Source of the DNA: Guopingia tenuis
GTDB lineage: Bacteria > Bacillota > Clostridia > Christensenellales > Christensenellaceae
Direction: 5' to 3'
Assembly: GCF_014384805.1 (NCBI RefSeq)
Contig: NZ_JACRSS010000001.1
Location: 62,001-126,000 of the forward strand
DNA length: 64,000 nucleotides
The notes beneath the pieces are model-generated. The model did not search any database. It was not told the DNA's origin and saw only the letters and a program-made list of their open reading frames with translations. Positions 1-8,484 of this stretch are shown piece by piece. The position numbers and the translations under genes were made by a program. The first letter of the stretch is position 1, and every line of letters begins with the position of its first letter.

Positions 1-2
1 CG

Positions 3-1244
3 GATAAATCCGAGGTCATCGACCATATCGACGAATCCGAGCCGGAATCCCCCTCTTTGAAGTGCAAAATCGTCGTGGGCAAGGATCGCCCCGGCTGGGT
101 GAATTTCACGACAGGCGTGGAGGCGGCCAGCGAGGACTGGAAACGCCCGGCAGGCGAGGAAGCAACCAAGCTCCAGGATCCCATGCTGCTCTATTTCACA
201 TCGGGAACCACGGGCATGCCCAAAATGGTGATGCACAACTATTCCTATGCCCTGGGGCATATCCCCACGGCCGTCTATTGGCATAATGTAGACCCGGAAG
301 GCATCCACCTTTCGGTCTCGGATTCGGGCTGGGGAAAATGCGCATGGGGCAAGCTCTATGGACAGTGGTTTGCGGAAACTACGGTATTTGTCTATGACTT
401 TGACAAGTTTGTTCCGCCGGAGCTTTTGGAGGTAATCAGCAAATTTAAGATCACCACCTTCTGCGCGCCGCCCACCATCTATCGCTATTTCATCAAGGAG
501 GACCTTTCCAAATACGATCTCTCCCATCTGAAATATGTGACAACCGCAGGCGAGGCGCTGAATCCAGAGGTGTTTGAGCAGTTCCGCCAGGCGACAGGCC
601 TGGATATCAAGGAGGCCTTTGGACAGACGGAAACTGTGCTGGCCCTCGGCAACTTTATCTATATGAACGCCAAGCCCGGCTCCCTGGGCAAGCCCAATCC
701 CATCTATGATATCGATGTGGTAGACGAAAACGGCAACCCCTGCCGCACGGGCGAATCCGGCGAAATTGCCATCCGTGCCGATGAAAACACCTTCCATATC
801 GGCATGTTTATGGGATATTATAAGGATCCTGAGCTGACGAGACAGGCATGGCACGACGGCTTATACCGGACGGGTGACGTGGCCTGGCGGGATGAGGAAG
901 GCTATTTCTGGTATGTGGGCCGGGCAGACGACGTCATCAAGAGCTCGGGATACCGCATCGGGCCTTTTGAAGTGGAAAGCGCGCTGATGGAGCATCCCGC
1001 CGTGCTGGAAACGGCCATCACGGGCGTGCCGCATCCTGTCCGCGGGCAGGTCATCAAGGCAACCATCGTTCTGGCCCCCGGCTATACGCCCAGCGAAGAG
1101 CTGAAAAAAGAACTGCAGGATCATGTCAAACACACGACGGCTCCCTATAAATATCCCCGGGTGGTGGAATTTGTCGATGAGTTGCCCAAGACCATCAGCG
1201 GAAAGATCCGCCGGGTGGAGCTGCGGAATAAGGAGCAGAAATAA
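3..1244 (+). CDS. Acyl-CoA synthetase (AMP-binding), 5' end outside window
   Basis: The reading frame is open to the left edge, so only the C-terminal ~414 residues are present. It belongs to the acetyl-CoA synthetase / medium-chain acyl-CoA ligase branch of the ANL superfamily, which activates a carboxylic acid with ATP to an acyl-adenylate and then to acyl-CoA in the cytoplasm. Visible motifs: the phosphate-binding loop [15 protein letters not shown] (about nt 193-237), GEALNPEV and AFGQTET in the adenylate site, the hinge-region [20 protein letters not shown], and the C-terminal KTISGKIRR carrying the conserved catalytic Lys. YjbQ follows after 9 nt with a good ribosome binding site, so the two are probably co-transcribed. 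The substrate (acetate, propionate or a medium-chain acid) cannot be decided from the fragment. Confidence 0.9.
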   Translation, partial: DKSEVIDHIDESEPESPSLKCKIVVGKDRPGWVNFTTGVEAASEDWKRPAGEEATKLQDPMLLYFTSGTTGMPKMVMHNYSYALGHIPTAVYWHNVDPEGIHLSVSDSGWGKCAWGKLYGQWFAETTVFVYDFDKFVPPELLEVISKFKITTFCAPPTIYRYFIKEDLSKYDLSHLKYVTTAGEALNPEVFEQFRQATGLDIKEAFGQTETVLALGNFIYMNAKPGSLGKPNPIYDIDVVDENGNPCRTGESGEIAIRADENTFHIGMFMGYYKDPELTRQAWHDGLYRTGDVAWRDEEGYFWYVGRADDVIKSSGYRIGPFEVESALMEHPAVLETAITGVPHPVRGQVIKATIVLAPGYTPSEELKKELQDHVKHTTAPYKYPRVVEFVDELPKTISGKIRRVELRNKEQK

Positions 1245-1253
1245 GGAGGGCCT

Positions 1254-1670
1254 ATGAAGAGCTATCGCAAGGTTTTGGAGATGAATGTCCCGGCGCGGCG
1301 CGGATTCGTCAACATCACGCCCCAGGTGGAGGCAGCGCTCCGGGAGAGCGGCATTGCCGAAGGGCTTATGCTGGTGAACGCCATGAACATCACATCCAGC
1401 GTGTTCATCAACGACGATGAGAGCGGGCTGCATCGGGATTATGAAGCCTGGCTGGAGAAGCTGGCGCCCGAGAAGCCCTATTCCATGTATCATCACAACG
1501 GCTTTGAGGACAACGCCGATGCCCACTTAAAACGCACGGTTATGGGCCGGGAAGTGGTGGTCGCCGTGACCAAGGGACAGATGGATTTTGGCACCTGGGA
1601 GCAGATTTTTTACGGTGAATTTGATGGAAAACGGACCAAGCGTGTGATGATTAAAATCATCGGCGAATAA
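1254..1670 (+). CDS. YjbQ/UPF0047 family protein
   Basis: 138 residues, the usual length of the YjbQ (UPF0047) family, small trimeric metal-binding enzymes, some of which have secondary thiamine-phosphate synthase activity. Seen here are the N-terminal strand [18 protein letters not shown], the [18 protein letters not shown] segment, and the histidine-containing [20 protein letters not shown] that matches the family's metal-site region, followed by [18 protein letters not shown] at 1243-1247 supports the ATG at 1254. It lies 9 nt after the acyl-CoA synthetase gene and is followed by a strong terminator, so it ends that transcription unit. Its physiological role in this organism is not evident from the neighbours. 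Confidence 0.9.
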   Translation: MKSYRKVLEMNVPARRGFVNITPQVEAALRESGIAEGLMLVNAMNITSSVFINDDESGLHRDYEAWLEKLAPEKPYSMYHHNGFEDNADAHLKRTVMGREVVVAVTKGQMDFGTWEQIFYGEFDGKRTKRVMIKIIGE

Positions 1671-1676
1671 ACTGGA

Positions 1677-1711
1677 AAAAAGCGGAAAGAGGCGATTCTT
1701 TCCGCTTTTTT
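1677..1711 (+). terminator. Intrinsic terminator after yjbQ
   Basis: Inverted repeat AAAAAGCGGAAAGA (1677-1690) and TCTTTCCGCTTTTT (1697-1710), 14-bp stem with a 6-nt loop and a T run. It begins 6 nt after the yjbQ stop codon. Confidence 0.9.
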
Positions 1712-1733
1712 AACTTTATGGATACAAATAGGG

Positions 1734-1762
1734 TGGAACTATGACAAAAAATAGTGTATAAT
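1734..1762 (+). promoter_or_regulatory. Probable galU promoter
   Basis: A perfect -10 hexamer TATAAT at 1757-1762 lies 64 nt before the galU start. The -35 hexamer at the correct distance (1734-1739, TGGAAC) is poor, so the assignment rests on the -10 box and on the upstream terminator. Confidence 0.45.
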
Positions 1763-1825
1763 AAAGCCGCATATATCCGCCCTAGCCGATGCGGCGGAAA
1801 AAGACAAGTTAGAGTGAGGACAATC

Positions 1826-2698
1826 ATGAAAATTCGCAAAGTTGTTATTCCTGCGGCGGGCCTGGGAACCCGGTTCCTTCCGGCAACGAAGGCGCAGCCC
1901 AAAGAGATGCTGCCCATTGTGGACAAGCCGACCATTCAATATATCGTGGAAGAGGCGATTGCCTCGGGCATTGAGAGCGTTCTCATCATTACCGGGCGCT
2001 CCAAACGGGCCATTGAGGATCATTTTGACCGCTCGGTGGAGCTGGAGATGGAGCTGGAAAAGCACCACAAGGACGATCTTTTGAAGGAGGTCCGCGATAT
2101 TGCCGGGATGGTGAATGTGCATTATATCCGCCAGAAACAGCCCTTGGGGCTGGGGCATGCTATTCTCTGCGCCCGGGATTTTGTCGGGAACGAGCCCTTT
2201 GGCGTGCTTTTAGGGGACGATATCGTCGTATCCAAGGGAAAGCCGGCACTGCGGCAGCTGATGGACGTATATGAGGAAAAAAACGCGACGGTGGTGGGTG
2301 TGCAGCAGGTAGACCCCTCCCAGGTGGACAAATACGGCATCATACAGCCGGGCATTACCGAAGGCGGCCTGCACGAGCTGAAGGATATGGTGGAAAAGCC
2401 AGCAGTTGCGGAAGCCCCCTCGAACCTGGCAATTTTGGGACGCTATGTTTTGAGCCCGGCGATTTTTGAAGAGCTGGAGCGGACCGAGAAGGGCAAGGGA
2501 GGCGAGATCCAGCTCACGGATGCCATTCGCAAGCTGATGGACAGCCAGAAGGTGTATGCGTATGAATTTGAGGGCAAGCGTTATGACGTGGGCGACCGTC
2601 TGGGATTTTTGGAGGCGACGGTGGAATTCGCCCTGGCGCGTCCGGATCTGAAGGATGCTTTTACGAAATATCTGAAGGAAATCAGCAAAACCCTATGA
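1826..2698 (+). CDS. galU: UTP-glucose-1-phosphate uridylyltransferase
   Basis: 290 residues, normal for bacterial GalU, which makes UDP-glucose from UTP and glucose-1-phosphate for envelope polysaccharides and glycolipids. The nucleotide-binding signature AAGLGTRFLPATKAQPKEM is at residues 10-28, with EEAIASGIESVLIITGR and the LGLGHAILCAR region following; the uridine/sugar site motifs LLGDDIV and GKGGEIQLTDAI are present. The frame is open further upstream to a GTG at 1754, but that overlaps the -10 box; ATG 1826 has a GTGAGGA ribosome binding site and matches the family N-terminus. The stop overlaps the next start (ATGA at 2695-2698), indicating translational coupling to the deaminase gene. 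Confidence 0.95.
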   Translation: MKIRKVVIPAAGLGTRFLPATKAQPKEMLPIVDKPTIQYIVEEAIASGIESVLIITGRSKRAIEDHFDRSVELEMELEKHHKDDLLKEVRDIAGMVNVHYIRQKQPLGLGHAILCARDFVGNEPFGVLLGDDIVVSKGKPALRQLMDVYEEKNATVVGVQQVDPSQVDKYGIIQPGITEGGLHELKDMVEKPAVAEAPSNLAILGRYVLSPAIFEELERTEKGKGGEIQLTDAIRKLMDSQKVYAYEFEGKRYDVGDRLGFLEATVEFALARPDLKDAFTKYLKEISKTL

Positions 2699-3996
2699 TG
2701 CAGCCATTAAAACGCACAATTCTGATAAAAAATGCCGTGATCTATACGCTGAACGCCAAAGATGAAGTGGTGCGCGGCAATATCCTGGTGCAGGGAAACC
2801 GCATCGCCTATGTGGGCGAGGAGCTCCCGCAGATTCAGGCGGAAAGAGAAATTGACGCGGAGGGGAACCTGGTGTTTCCGGGGTTCTCCAATGGGCATAC
2901 GCATCTGCCCATGATGCTCCTGCGGGGCGCGGGAGAGGATCTGCCGCTGATGGACTGGCTGACCCAAAAGATTTTTCCGCTGGAGGATAAGCTCAGCGAT
3001 GAACTGGCCTATCTGGGCAGCATGCTGGGGATCATCGAGATGGTGAAAACCGGGACGACATCCTTGGCGGATATGTATTTTTTCTGCGATGGAATCGCGG
3101 CGGCGATTCAGGAAAGCGGCATCCGGGCCAATCTTTCCCGCTGTGTATCCGGGCAGACGATGGAAGAAGCAAAGGGGCGCATCAATGACGCTCTGCGGAT
3201 TTATGACACCTATCACGGCGCGGCAGAGGGCCGGCTGGAGGTGGGCTTTTCCGTGCATGGGGAATATACGACCGGCACGGAAGTGATCCGGAAGGTCTGC
3301 GCATTGGCCAGGGAACGGGACGCCGTTTTGCAGATACACATTTCCGAGACGGAAAACGAGCATGAGGAGTGCAAAAAACGCCACGGCGGAAAGACGCCGC
3401 TGGGCATTCTGGAGAGCCTGGGCGGGCTGGAAGGCCGTGTGATTGCCGCTCATGGCGTCTATATAGACGATGAAGATATGGAGAGAATTGCCGGGCGGGA
3501 TGTAACGGTAGTCACATGCCCCAAAAGCAATCTCAAGCTGGGAAGCGGGATCGCCCGGGTGCAGGAAATGCTTTCCCGGGGCGTGAGCGTGGCGCTGGGA
3601 ACCGACGGAGCTGCCAGCAACAATACGCTTGATCTGATGGATGAAATGCGCTATATGGCGCTTCTGCAAAAGGGAATGACGCGGGATCCGGGCGTTATGG
3701 ATATCCGGCAGTGCCTGCGGATTGCCATGCAGAACGGCGCCCGGGGCATGGGCATAGAGGCGGGTGAGATCGCGCCGGGCATGCTGGCCGACCTGATCCT
3801 TGTGAATACAAAATCCTCCCGCTTCTATCCGCGGCAGAATGCCGAGGCGCATGTTCTCTATTCCGCGTGCAGCCAGGATATTTCCATGACCATGATCGAC
3901 GGGCGCATTGCCTATGAAAATGGGAAAATACAATTCTGCGACGAAGCCCGGGTGTTGGCGGATTTTGCCCGTGCGGCAGAAAAGCTCTATCGATAG
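2695..3996 (+). CDS. mtaD: Amidohydrolase, MtaD/SAH-adenosine deaminase type
   Basis: 433 residues of the metal-dependent amidohydrolase superfamily, subgroup of 5'-methylthioadenosine / S-adenosylhomocysteine / 5'-deoxyadenosine deaminases. The metal ligands are visible in order: NGHTHLPMMLLRGAGEDLPL (HxH), the VHGEYT and QIHISETENEHEEC region, AAHGVYID and LGTDGAASNN (Asp). The enzyme would deaminate the adenine ring of SAM-derived nucleosides to the inosine forms, part of nucleoside salvage. ATG codons at 2695 and 2698 are adjacent; the first overlaps the galU stop. The C-terminal part rebuilds the small beta domain (IDGRIAYENGKI). The exact nucleoside preference cannot be read from the sequence. 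Confidence 0.85.
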   Translation: MMQPLKRTILIKNAVIYTLNAKDEVVRGNILVQGNRIAYVGEELPQIQAEREIDAEGNLVFPGFSNGHTHLPMMLLRGAGEDLPLMDWLTQKIFPLEDKLSDELAYLGSMLGIIEMVKTGTTSLADMYFFCDGIAAAIQESGIRANLSRCVSGQTMEEAKGRINDALRIYDTYHGAAEGRLEVGFSVHGEYTTGTEVIRKVCALARERDAVLQIHISETENEHEECKKRHGGKTPLGILESLGGLEGRVIAAHGVYIDDEDMERIAGRDVTVVTCPKSNLKLGSGIARVQEMLSRGVSVALGTDGAASNNTLDLMDEMRYMALLQKGMTRDPGVMDIRQCLRIAMQNGARGMGIEAGEIAPGMLADLILVNTKSSRFYPRQNAEAHVLYSACSQDISMTMIDGRIAYENGKIQFCDEARVLADFARAAEKLYR

Positions 3997-4017
3997 GGTG
4001 GGAGCAAAGGAGAAAAA

Positions 4018-5862
4018 ATGGGAAAGACTTGCAAACCGGGAACAATTAAATATGGGATCCTTTGGCTCATGATGCTTTTCATGGCGCTGGGGATGCTGGC
4101 GGCCTGCAATCCCATCGGAACGACGAAGGTCGTCTCTAAAAAATTTGTCAGCAGCTCGGTGATTACAACCGGCGGGGATAAAAGCCTGGAAACCGGAATC
4201 AATTTGAAAAATATTGCGGCGGAGGCCTCGGGGGATGAGATCCAGCTGACGCTCTCCTTTGTAAAAGGGAGCCGTCTTGCCAACGAAAATACAGGAGAGG
4301 CCGCCGTTATGAGCGTCCCCGAATATTCCATCAAGGTGCTGGAGGACCCACACCGCATGCAAATTTCCATTCATGGGCTGAACTATTGGGATTATTCCGA
4401 CGATGCACTGGCCAAAGCCTCGGGGCTGATCTATGGCGGGTTTTCCAAAATGCCCATCGAGGACGAGCCTTTTTCCCTTTTCCTGCAATTGAATTCGGAT
4501 GTGGAATACTCCGTGCAGGAGAAGGATTCCCAACTGATTCTGACCCTCAAGGCAAAGGAACAGGAGGCCGAGGCGAACAAGGTCTATGTTCTGCTCAATG
4601 CCTATGATGAATATTCCGAAGGGCTGATTCCTGAGGAGCTGGGTTTTACCCCCACGCTCTGCGACGAGAATGGCGCGGCGAATGTCGCTATTATTTCCAA
4701 GGCGTTTTCCACCAGCAAAGAGGCTGAAGCATTCCGGGATCAGGTGAATGAAGCCGTGAAAGCGGCAATGCCCACAAAAACGGCCTATGTGCAGGAGCTA
4801 AAGACCGACGCACTGCCCACATTTGACGCGGGAACGGATTTGGCCCAGGTGGAAAAGCATCCAGTGTTGTATTCCTCCAATAAGGAGAATGTCCTTCCCC
4901 TGGTGATGCAGAACGCCACCTATGCCTGCTCTGCCCCCAACGGCAACATGCTCTTTATCCGCACATCCTCTCCGGACGCCAGCCTGGATGTGGAGATGGT
5001 GACGACAGACGCCCTATGGATCGTGGAGCCGACGGGCAAAAAGGAGCAGCTGGATATTACGCAGCCTTTTTATGGGATTGCTGCGGCCGCCTATTCCAAA
5101 GACGGACAGTATCTGGCTATTTTGGATATCACGCAGGATCAGAGCCTGCTATATGTCTATAACACGCAGAACGGTGAGTTGTATAATCTGGCAGAAGAGG
5201 GGTTCGGTTCGGTGACCAGCGGGTTTGTCTGGGATGGATCGGAAAATATCCTTTATGGAATGACCGGATTTGATAAGCTCCAGCTGATGCAATACGATTT
5301 GACGGATGGAACCGGAAAAATTTCCACTGTAGAGGAACAGGAGGGTTTTGCCGGAAATATCGGTATTGCCGGGGAAAAGCTCTATTTTGCCGCGCAGAAT
5401 GAGGGGGAAAAGGGAACAGTTTATGCTGTGGATACGGCGCAGCACACTCGCGAAAAGCTCACGGAGGGCATCAGCTTTGCCATTTCACCGGACGGGAAAT
5501 ATATGGCGCTCTGCCGGCCGCGGCCGATTGTGGATGAGGTGCAGTATGTGGATGTAGTGCTCTTCAATTTGGAAACAAAGGAAGAAAAGGGGATTATTGA
5601 AAACATCGTGCTGGAGAAACTCTCCTTCTCGGCGGATTCCTCCCATGTCTATTTCACCTATGGACTGGACGCCCCGGAAAAGGAAACCTATCCCTATGCA
5701 CTTGCGGATTATGCCATCGGTTCGGGCAAGCTGAATACTGTTGGAAATCTCACGACGCCGGTGGTTGTGACGGGAACGTATGGAAATTCCCTGTTTATTA
5801 CGGATAATATGGAGGTAGAGGGAATCTATACGCCCAATACCTACCGATACGATATCCAATAA
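4018..5862 (+). CDS. Propeller-like lipoprotein
   Basis: 614 residues with a lipoprotein signal peptide: basic start MGKTCKPG, hydrophobic core WLMMLFMALGMLAAC and a LAAC lipobox whose Cys (residue 30) would be lipidated, so it is expected on the outer face of the membrane. After about 280 residues of unassigned beta-rich sequence, the rest shows repeated strand patterns such as AAYSKDGQYLAILDI, FAISPDGKYMALC and SFSADSSHVYFTYG, typical of TolB/WD40-like beta-propeller blades (roughly residues 290-610). AAAGGAG at 4008-4014 sets the ATG at 4018, 21 nt after the deaminase stop, so it may be in the galU operon. No catalytic motif is recognised; a binding or scaffold role is an inference only. 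Confidence 0.8.
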   Translation: MGKTCKPGTIKYGILWLMMLFMALGMLAACNPIGTTKVVSKKFVSSSVITTGGDKSLETGINLKNIAAEASGDEIQLTLSFVKGSRLANENTGEAAVMSVPEYSIKVLEDPHRMQISIHGLNYWDYSDDALAKASGLIYGGFSKMPIEDEPFSLFLQLNSDVEYSVQEKDSQLILTLKAKEQEAEANKVYVLLNAYDEYSEGLIPEELGFTPTLCDENGAANVAIISKAFSTSKEAEAFRDQVNEAVKAAMPTKTAYVQELKTDALPTFDAGTDLAQVEKHPVLYSSNKENVLPLVMQNATYACSAPNGNMLFIRTSSPDASLDVEMVTTDALWIVEPTGKKEQLDITQPFYGIAAAAYSKDGQYLAILDITQDQSLLYVYNTQNGELYNLAEEGFGSVTSGFVWDGSENILYGMTGFDKLQLMQYDLTDGTGKISTVEEQEGFAGNIGIAGEKLYFAAQNEGEKGTVYAVDTAQHTREKLTEGISFAISPDGKYMALCRPRPIVDEVQYVDVVLFNLETKEEKGIIENIVLEKLSFSADSSHVYFTYGLDAPEKETYPYALADYAIGSGKLNTVGNLTTPVVVTGTYGNSLFITDNMEVEGIYTPNTYRYDIQ

Positions 5863-5916
5863 ACAAGCGGGGAAGCAGCTATGGGCTTGCAAAAAACAGA
5901 CGACAGATAGAAAAAT

Positions 5917-5950
5917 GACGGCATATGCTAAAAAATATGCCGTCTATTTT
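5917..5950 (+). terminator. Terminator after the lipoprotein gene
   Basis: GACGGCATAT (5917-5926) pairs with ATATGCCGTC (5935-5944), followed by TATTTTTAT. It closes the galU-lipoprotein unit. Confidence 0.85.
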
Positions 5951-5955
5951 TATAT

Positions 5956-6312
5956 TTGTTGATAGAAAAACAGAGGGTCCCCTTGCTGCATACCATGATT
6001 TCTGCCTTGACGTTATCCACCACAAACGGGGATCTTCGTCTTCCGGCAATACATATGAAAGACCGCATTTCCCTCACCGTCAATGGCGGAAATATAAAAT
6101 TTGAAGGGCCGGACGCCGGACAGGAAATCAGCCTGAACGCGAAAAACGGAGATATCAGTGGCACGATTCTTGGAAGTTATGAAGAATATACGATAGAATG
6201 TAATATACGAAAAGAGGAGAGCAATCTGCCGAAACAAAAAGAAGAGGGAAACAAATCATTGCATGTGAAAAACAACAATAGGGATATTGCGATTGAATTC
6301 AAAGAGGAATAA
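5956..6312 (+). pseudogene. C-terminal remnant of a DUF4097 protein
   Basis: The frame encodes about 118 residues that match the C-terminal beta-helix-like part of DUF4097 family proteins: the alternating TTNGDLRLP, TVNGGNIKFEG, NAKNGDISGTILGSYEEYTIE and ESNLP...KSLHVKNNNRDIAIEF pattern. Family members are longer and normally begin with a membrane anchor and many more repeats. Here the only available start is a TTG at 5956 with no ribosome binding site, directly downstream of a terminator, so I read this as a 5'-truncated, inactive gene. A short intact protein is possible but unlikely. Confidence 0.6.
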
Positions 6313-6326
6313 AGACTTTGTTTCCC

Positions 6327-6348
6327 AGCGCCTTCCGGCGCTTTTTTT
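6327..6348 (+). terminator. Terminator after the DUF4097 remnant
   Basis: AGCGCC (6327-6332), loop TTCC, GGCGCT (6337-6342) and a run of seven T. Confidence 0.85.
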
Positions 6349-6416
6349 ATGGGGAAACAGGTCATATAGCTTTGAGAAAAAAAGAAAAAATTTTTTTAAA
6401 AATGATGTTTCATCTG

Positions 6417-6476
6417 TTGAAAACAGGTGATAATAAATATAACAAAAGGTCAAAGAAAGTCAAAGATAAATTGACC
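6417..6476 (+). promoter_or_regulatory. Promoter and CtsR operator of the clpC operon
   Basis: Heptad direct repeat GGTCAAA (6448-6454), 3 nt, AGTCAAA (6458-6464) matches the known CtsR recognition pattern of two GGTCAAA-type heptads separated by NAN. A possible -35 TTGAAA (6417-6422) and -10 TATAAC (6438-6443) lie just upstream, so a bound repressor would block the start of transcription. An inverted TTGACC follows at 6471-6476. Confidence 0.8.
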
Positions 6477-6495
6477 GAAAAAAGGAAGGATGATT

Positions 6496-6963
6496 ATGGC
6501 GAGGCTGAGCGACAGTATTGAAGAATTTATCAAGTCCATGATGGACGATTATGATGAAAGGGTCGAACTGCAGCGAAATGAACTGGCGAATTACTTTCAG
6601 TGTGCGCCCTCGCAGATCAATTACGTGCTGGCCACCCGGTTTTCTCCCGAAAGGGGATATTTGGTGGAGAGCAAGCGGGGCGGCGGAGGCTATATCCGGC
6701 TGATCCGCATCGATTTGGATAAGAGGGATCACTTGATGGGTCTCGTGGAGGAGAAGCTGGGAAAAGGCGAAATCTCCGCCCGGGATGCGGCATCCCTGAT
6801 TGCCGGGCTGAAGGAATCGGGTTTGATCGATGAAAAACAGGAAAAAATAATGGAGGCAGCGGTTTCGGATAAGGCGATCCGCATTCCGGCGGCGGTGAAA
6901 GACCGGCTCCGGGCGGGAATCCTGCGGGAGATGCTGCTGGCCTTGTTGAGCGAGGAGGAATAA
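6496..6963 (+). CDS. ctsR: Transcriptional repressor CtsR
   Basis: 155 residues, full family length. CtsR represses clp genes and is released on heat or when McsB marks it. The N-terminal winged helix (residues 1-70) contains QRNELANYFQCAPSQINYVL and the glycine-rich wing tip KRGGGGYIRL that contacts the operator minor groove; the C-terminal dimerisation domain ends with LREMLLALL. An in-frame ATG occurs at 6490, but AAGGAAGG at 6482-6489 would abut it; ATG 6496 has correct spacing and gives the family N-terminus MARLSDSIEEFIKSM. First gene of ctsR-mcsA-mcsB-clpC, with its own operator just upstream. Confidence 0.95.
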   Translation: MARLSDSIEEFIKSMMDDYDERVELQRNELANYFQCAPSQINYVLATRFSPERGYLVESKRGGGGYIRLIRIDLDKRDHLMGLVEEKLGKGEISARDAASLIAGLKESGLIDEKQEKIMEAAVSDKAIRIPAAVKDRLRAGILREMLLALLSEEE

Positions 6964-6965
6964 AT

Positions 6966-7463
6966 ATGGTATGCAGTGAATGTGGAAAACGGCCGGCGAC
7001 GATGCACTATGTGCAGACAGTGAACGGCGTTACAACTGAAAAACACCTTTGCAGCGAATGTGCGGCAAAGCATCAGGAATTGAACAGTTTGAATCTCTTT
7101 TCCGCGGGGGACTTTTTCAAGAGCTTCTTCGATTTTGGCGAACAGATGCCCGCGGTGATGGGCGGGCCGGCATGCAAGACCTGCGGCCTTACCCTGGGAG
7201 ATTTCCGGGAAACCGGGCTGCTGGGCTGTCCGGACTGCTATTCGTCTTTCCGGGACGCCATCATCCCCGTCCTCCGCAGCACCCATGGGAATGTGCAGCA
7301 TGTGGGGGACACGCCGGAAAACGGCAGTGAAGAGAGCAAACGCCGCAGAGAAATCGAGGAATTGAAGGCCAAAATGCAAAAGGCCATTCAAGAGGAAAAC
7401 TTTGAAGAAGCAGCGAAGCTGCGGGATGAAATCAACGCGAAGAAGGGGGAGGAAAAAGAATAA
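6966..7463 (+). CDS. mcsA: McsA, activator of the arginine kinase McsB
   Basis: 165 residues. McsA binds metal and activates McsB, linking protein arginine phosphorylation to ClpC-dependent degradation. Two zinc-finger-like CxxC pairs are visible at the start (CSEC at residues 3-6 and CSEC near 29-32) and a second set CKTC...CPDC in the middle. The C-terminal UVR motif (MQKAIQEENFEEAAKLRDEI) is present and is shared with ClpC, as usual in this family. The start lies 2 nt after the ctsR stop and the stop overlaps the mcsB ATG, so translation is coupled. Confidence 0.93.
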   Translation: MVCSECGKRPATMHYVQTVNGVTTEKHLCSECAAKHQELNSLNLFSAGDFFKSFFDFGEQMPAVMGGPACKTCGLTLGDFRETGLLGCPDCYSSFRDAIIPVLRSTHGNVQHVGDTPENGSEESKRRREIEELKAKMQKAIQEENFEEAAKLRDEINAKKGEEKE

Positions 7464-8467
7464 TGGCACTCTGGCTCAAGGAAAACGCGCTGGACAGCGA
7501 CGTGGCAATTTCCACACGGGTCCGCTTGGCCCGGAATCTGGCGGGAATCCCATTCCCGCATCGCATTGCCGGAACCCAGCGGGCGGAGCAGGTAAAAGAG
7601 ACGGCAAAGCGGGCTTTTTTGCGGGATGGGATGGATTTTTCCTATCAGGAGATCCGCGGGCTGTCCCCCATCAATAAGACGAGGCTGGTGGAACAGCATA
7701 TCATCAGCCGGGAGCTGGCCTCCGGAAACGAAGGGGCCATGATTCTTTCGCCGGATGAAAGTATCTGCGTGATGATCGGAGAGGAGGACCATTACCGGCT
7801 CCAGTGCCTGCGGAGCGGCTATGACGTGGATACGGCCATGAAAATGGCTTTTGAGCTGGATAAAATGCTGAATAAAGAAGCAGAATATGCTTTCGACCCG
7901 GAGCTTGGATATCTGACCAGCTGCCCCACCAATGTGGGGACGGGGATGCGGGTGAGCGTGATGCTGCATCTGCCCGGATTGACCCTTTCGGGAGGCATTC
8001 GGGGAATCCTTTCTGCTCTTGGGAATTTTGGCGTGACCGCCCGGGGCTGTTACGGCGAGGGAAGCGAAGCGGCCGGGGATATCTATCAGATCTCCAACCA
8101 GGTAACGCTGGGAGTGAGCGAAAAGGATATCGCCAAAAATTTAAAGACCGTCGTTTCTCAGATTATCAAAAAAGAGCGGGAAGCGCGAAATGCTCTCCTG
8201 CATAACCAGGGAGCGGAGGTTAAGGATAGGATCTGGCGATCCTATGGGCTTTTGAAATATGCCTGGAAGATGGATACAAGCGAGGCGCTCTCCTGTATTT
8301 CTCTGGTGAATATGGGAGTGGGTCTGGGAATTATTGAAGCAAACACCTCCGATGAGCTATACGGCCTGATGATGGATATCATGCCGGGGATGCTTTCTGG
8401 AGAAGGGCGGACGGCTCAGGACCGGGATGTTGTCCGGGCCCGGATGATCCGCAATACAATACACTAA
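7463..8467 (+). CDS. mcsB: Protein arginine kinase McsB
   Basis: 334 residues, related to the phosphagen (ATP:guanido) kinases. McsB phosphorylates arginines on misfolded or client proteins, which ClpC then recognises. Diagnostic segments: DVAISTRVRLARNLAGIPFP for the ATP-binding arginines, MILSPDESICVMIGEEDHYR (the EEDH signature), the CPTNVGTGMR loop with the conserved cysteine, and YQISNQVTLG. It is slightly short compared with the ~355-residue Bacillus protein. The ATG overlaps the mcsA stop codon; clpC begins 17 nt after its stop. Confidence 0.94.
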   Translation: MALWLKENALDSDVAISTRVRLARNLAGIPFPHRIAGTQRAEQVKETAKRAFLRDGMDFSYQEIRGLSPINKTRLVEQHIISRELASGNEGAMILSPDESICVMIGEEDHYRLQCLRSGYDVDTAMKMAFELDKMLNKEAEYAFDPELGYLTSCPTNVGTGMRVSVMLHLPGLTLSGGIRGILSALGNFGVTARGCYGEGSEAAGDIYQISNQVTLGVSEKDIAKNLKTVVSQIIKKEREARNALLHNQGAEVKDRIWRSYGLLKYAWKMDTSEALSCISLVNMGVGLGIIEANTSDELYGLMMDIMPGMLSGEGRTAQDRDVVRARMIRNTIH

Positions 8468-8484
8468 AAAACGAGGTGAATTTT

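Noticed and set aside
2707..4533. Long open frame of ~600 codons on the minus strand
   Set aside because: It lies antisense to the deaminase and lipoprotein genes, which have clear family motifs and ribosome binding sites. The translation shows no family pattern; it arises from codon bias.
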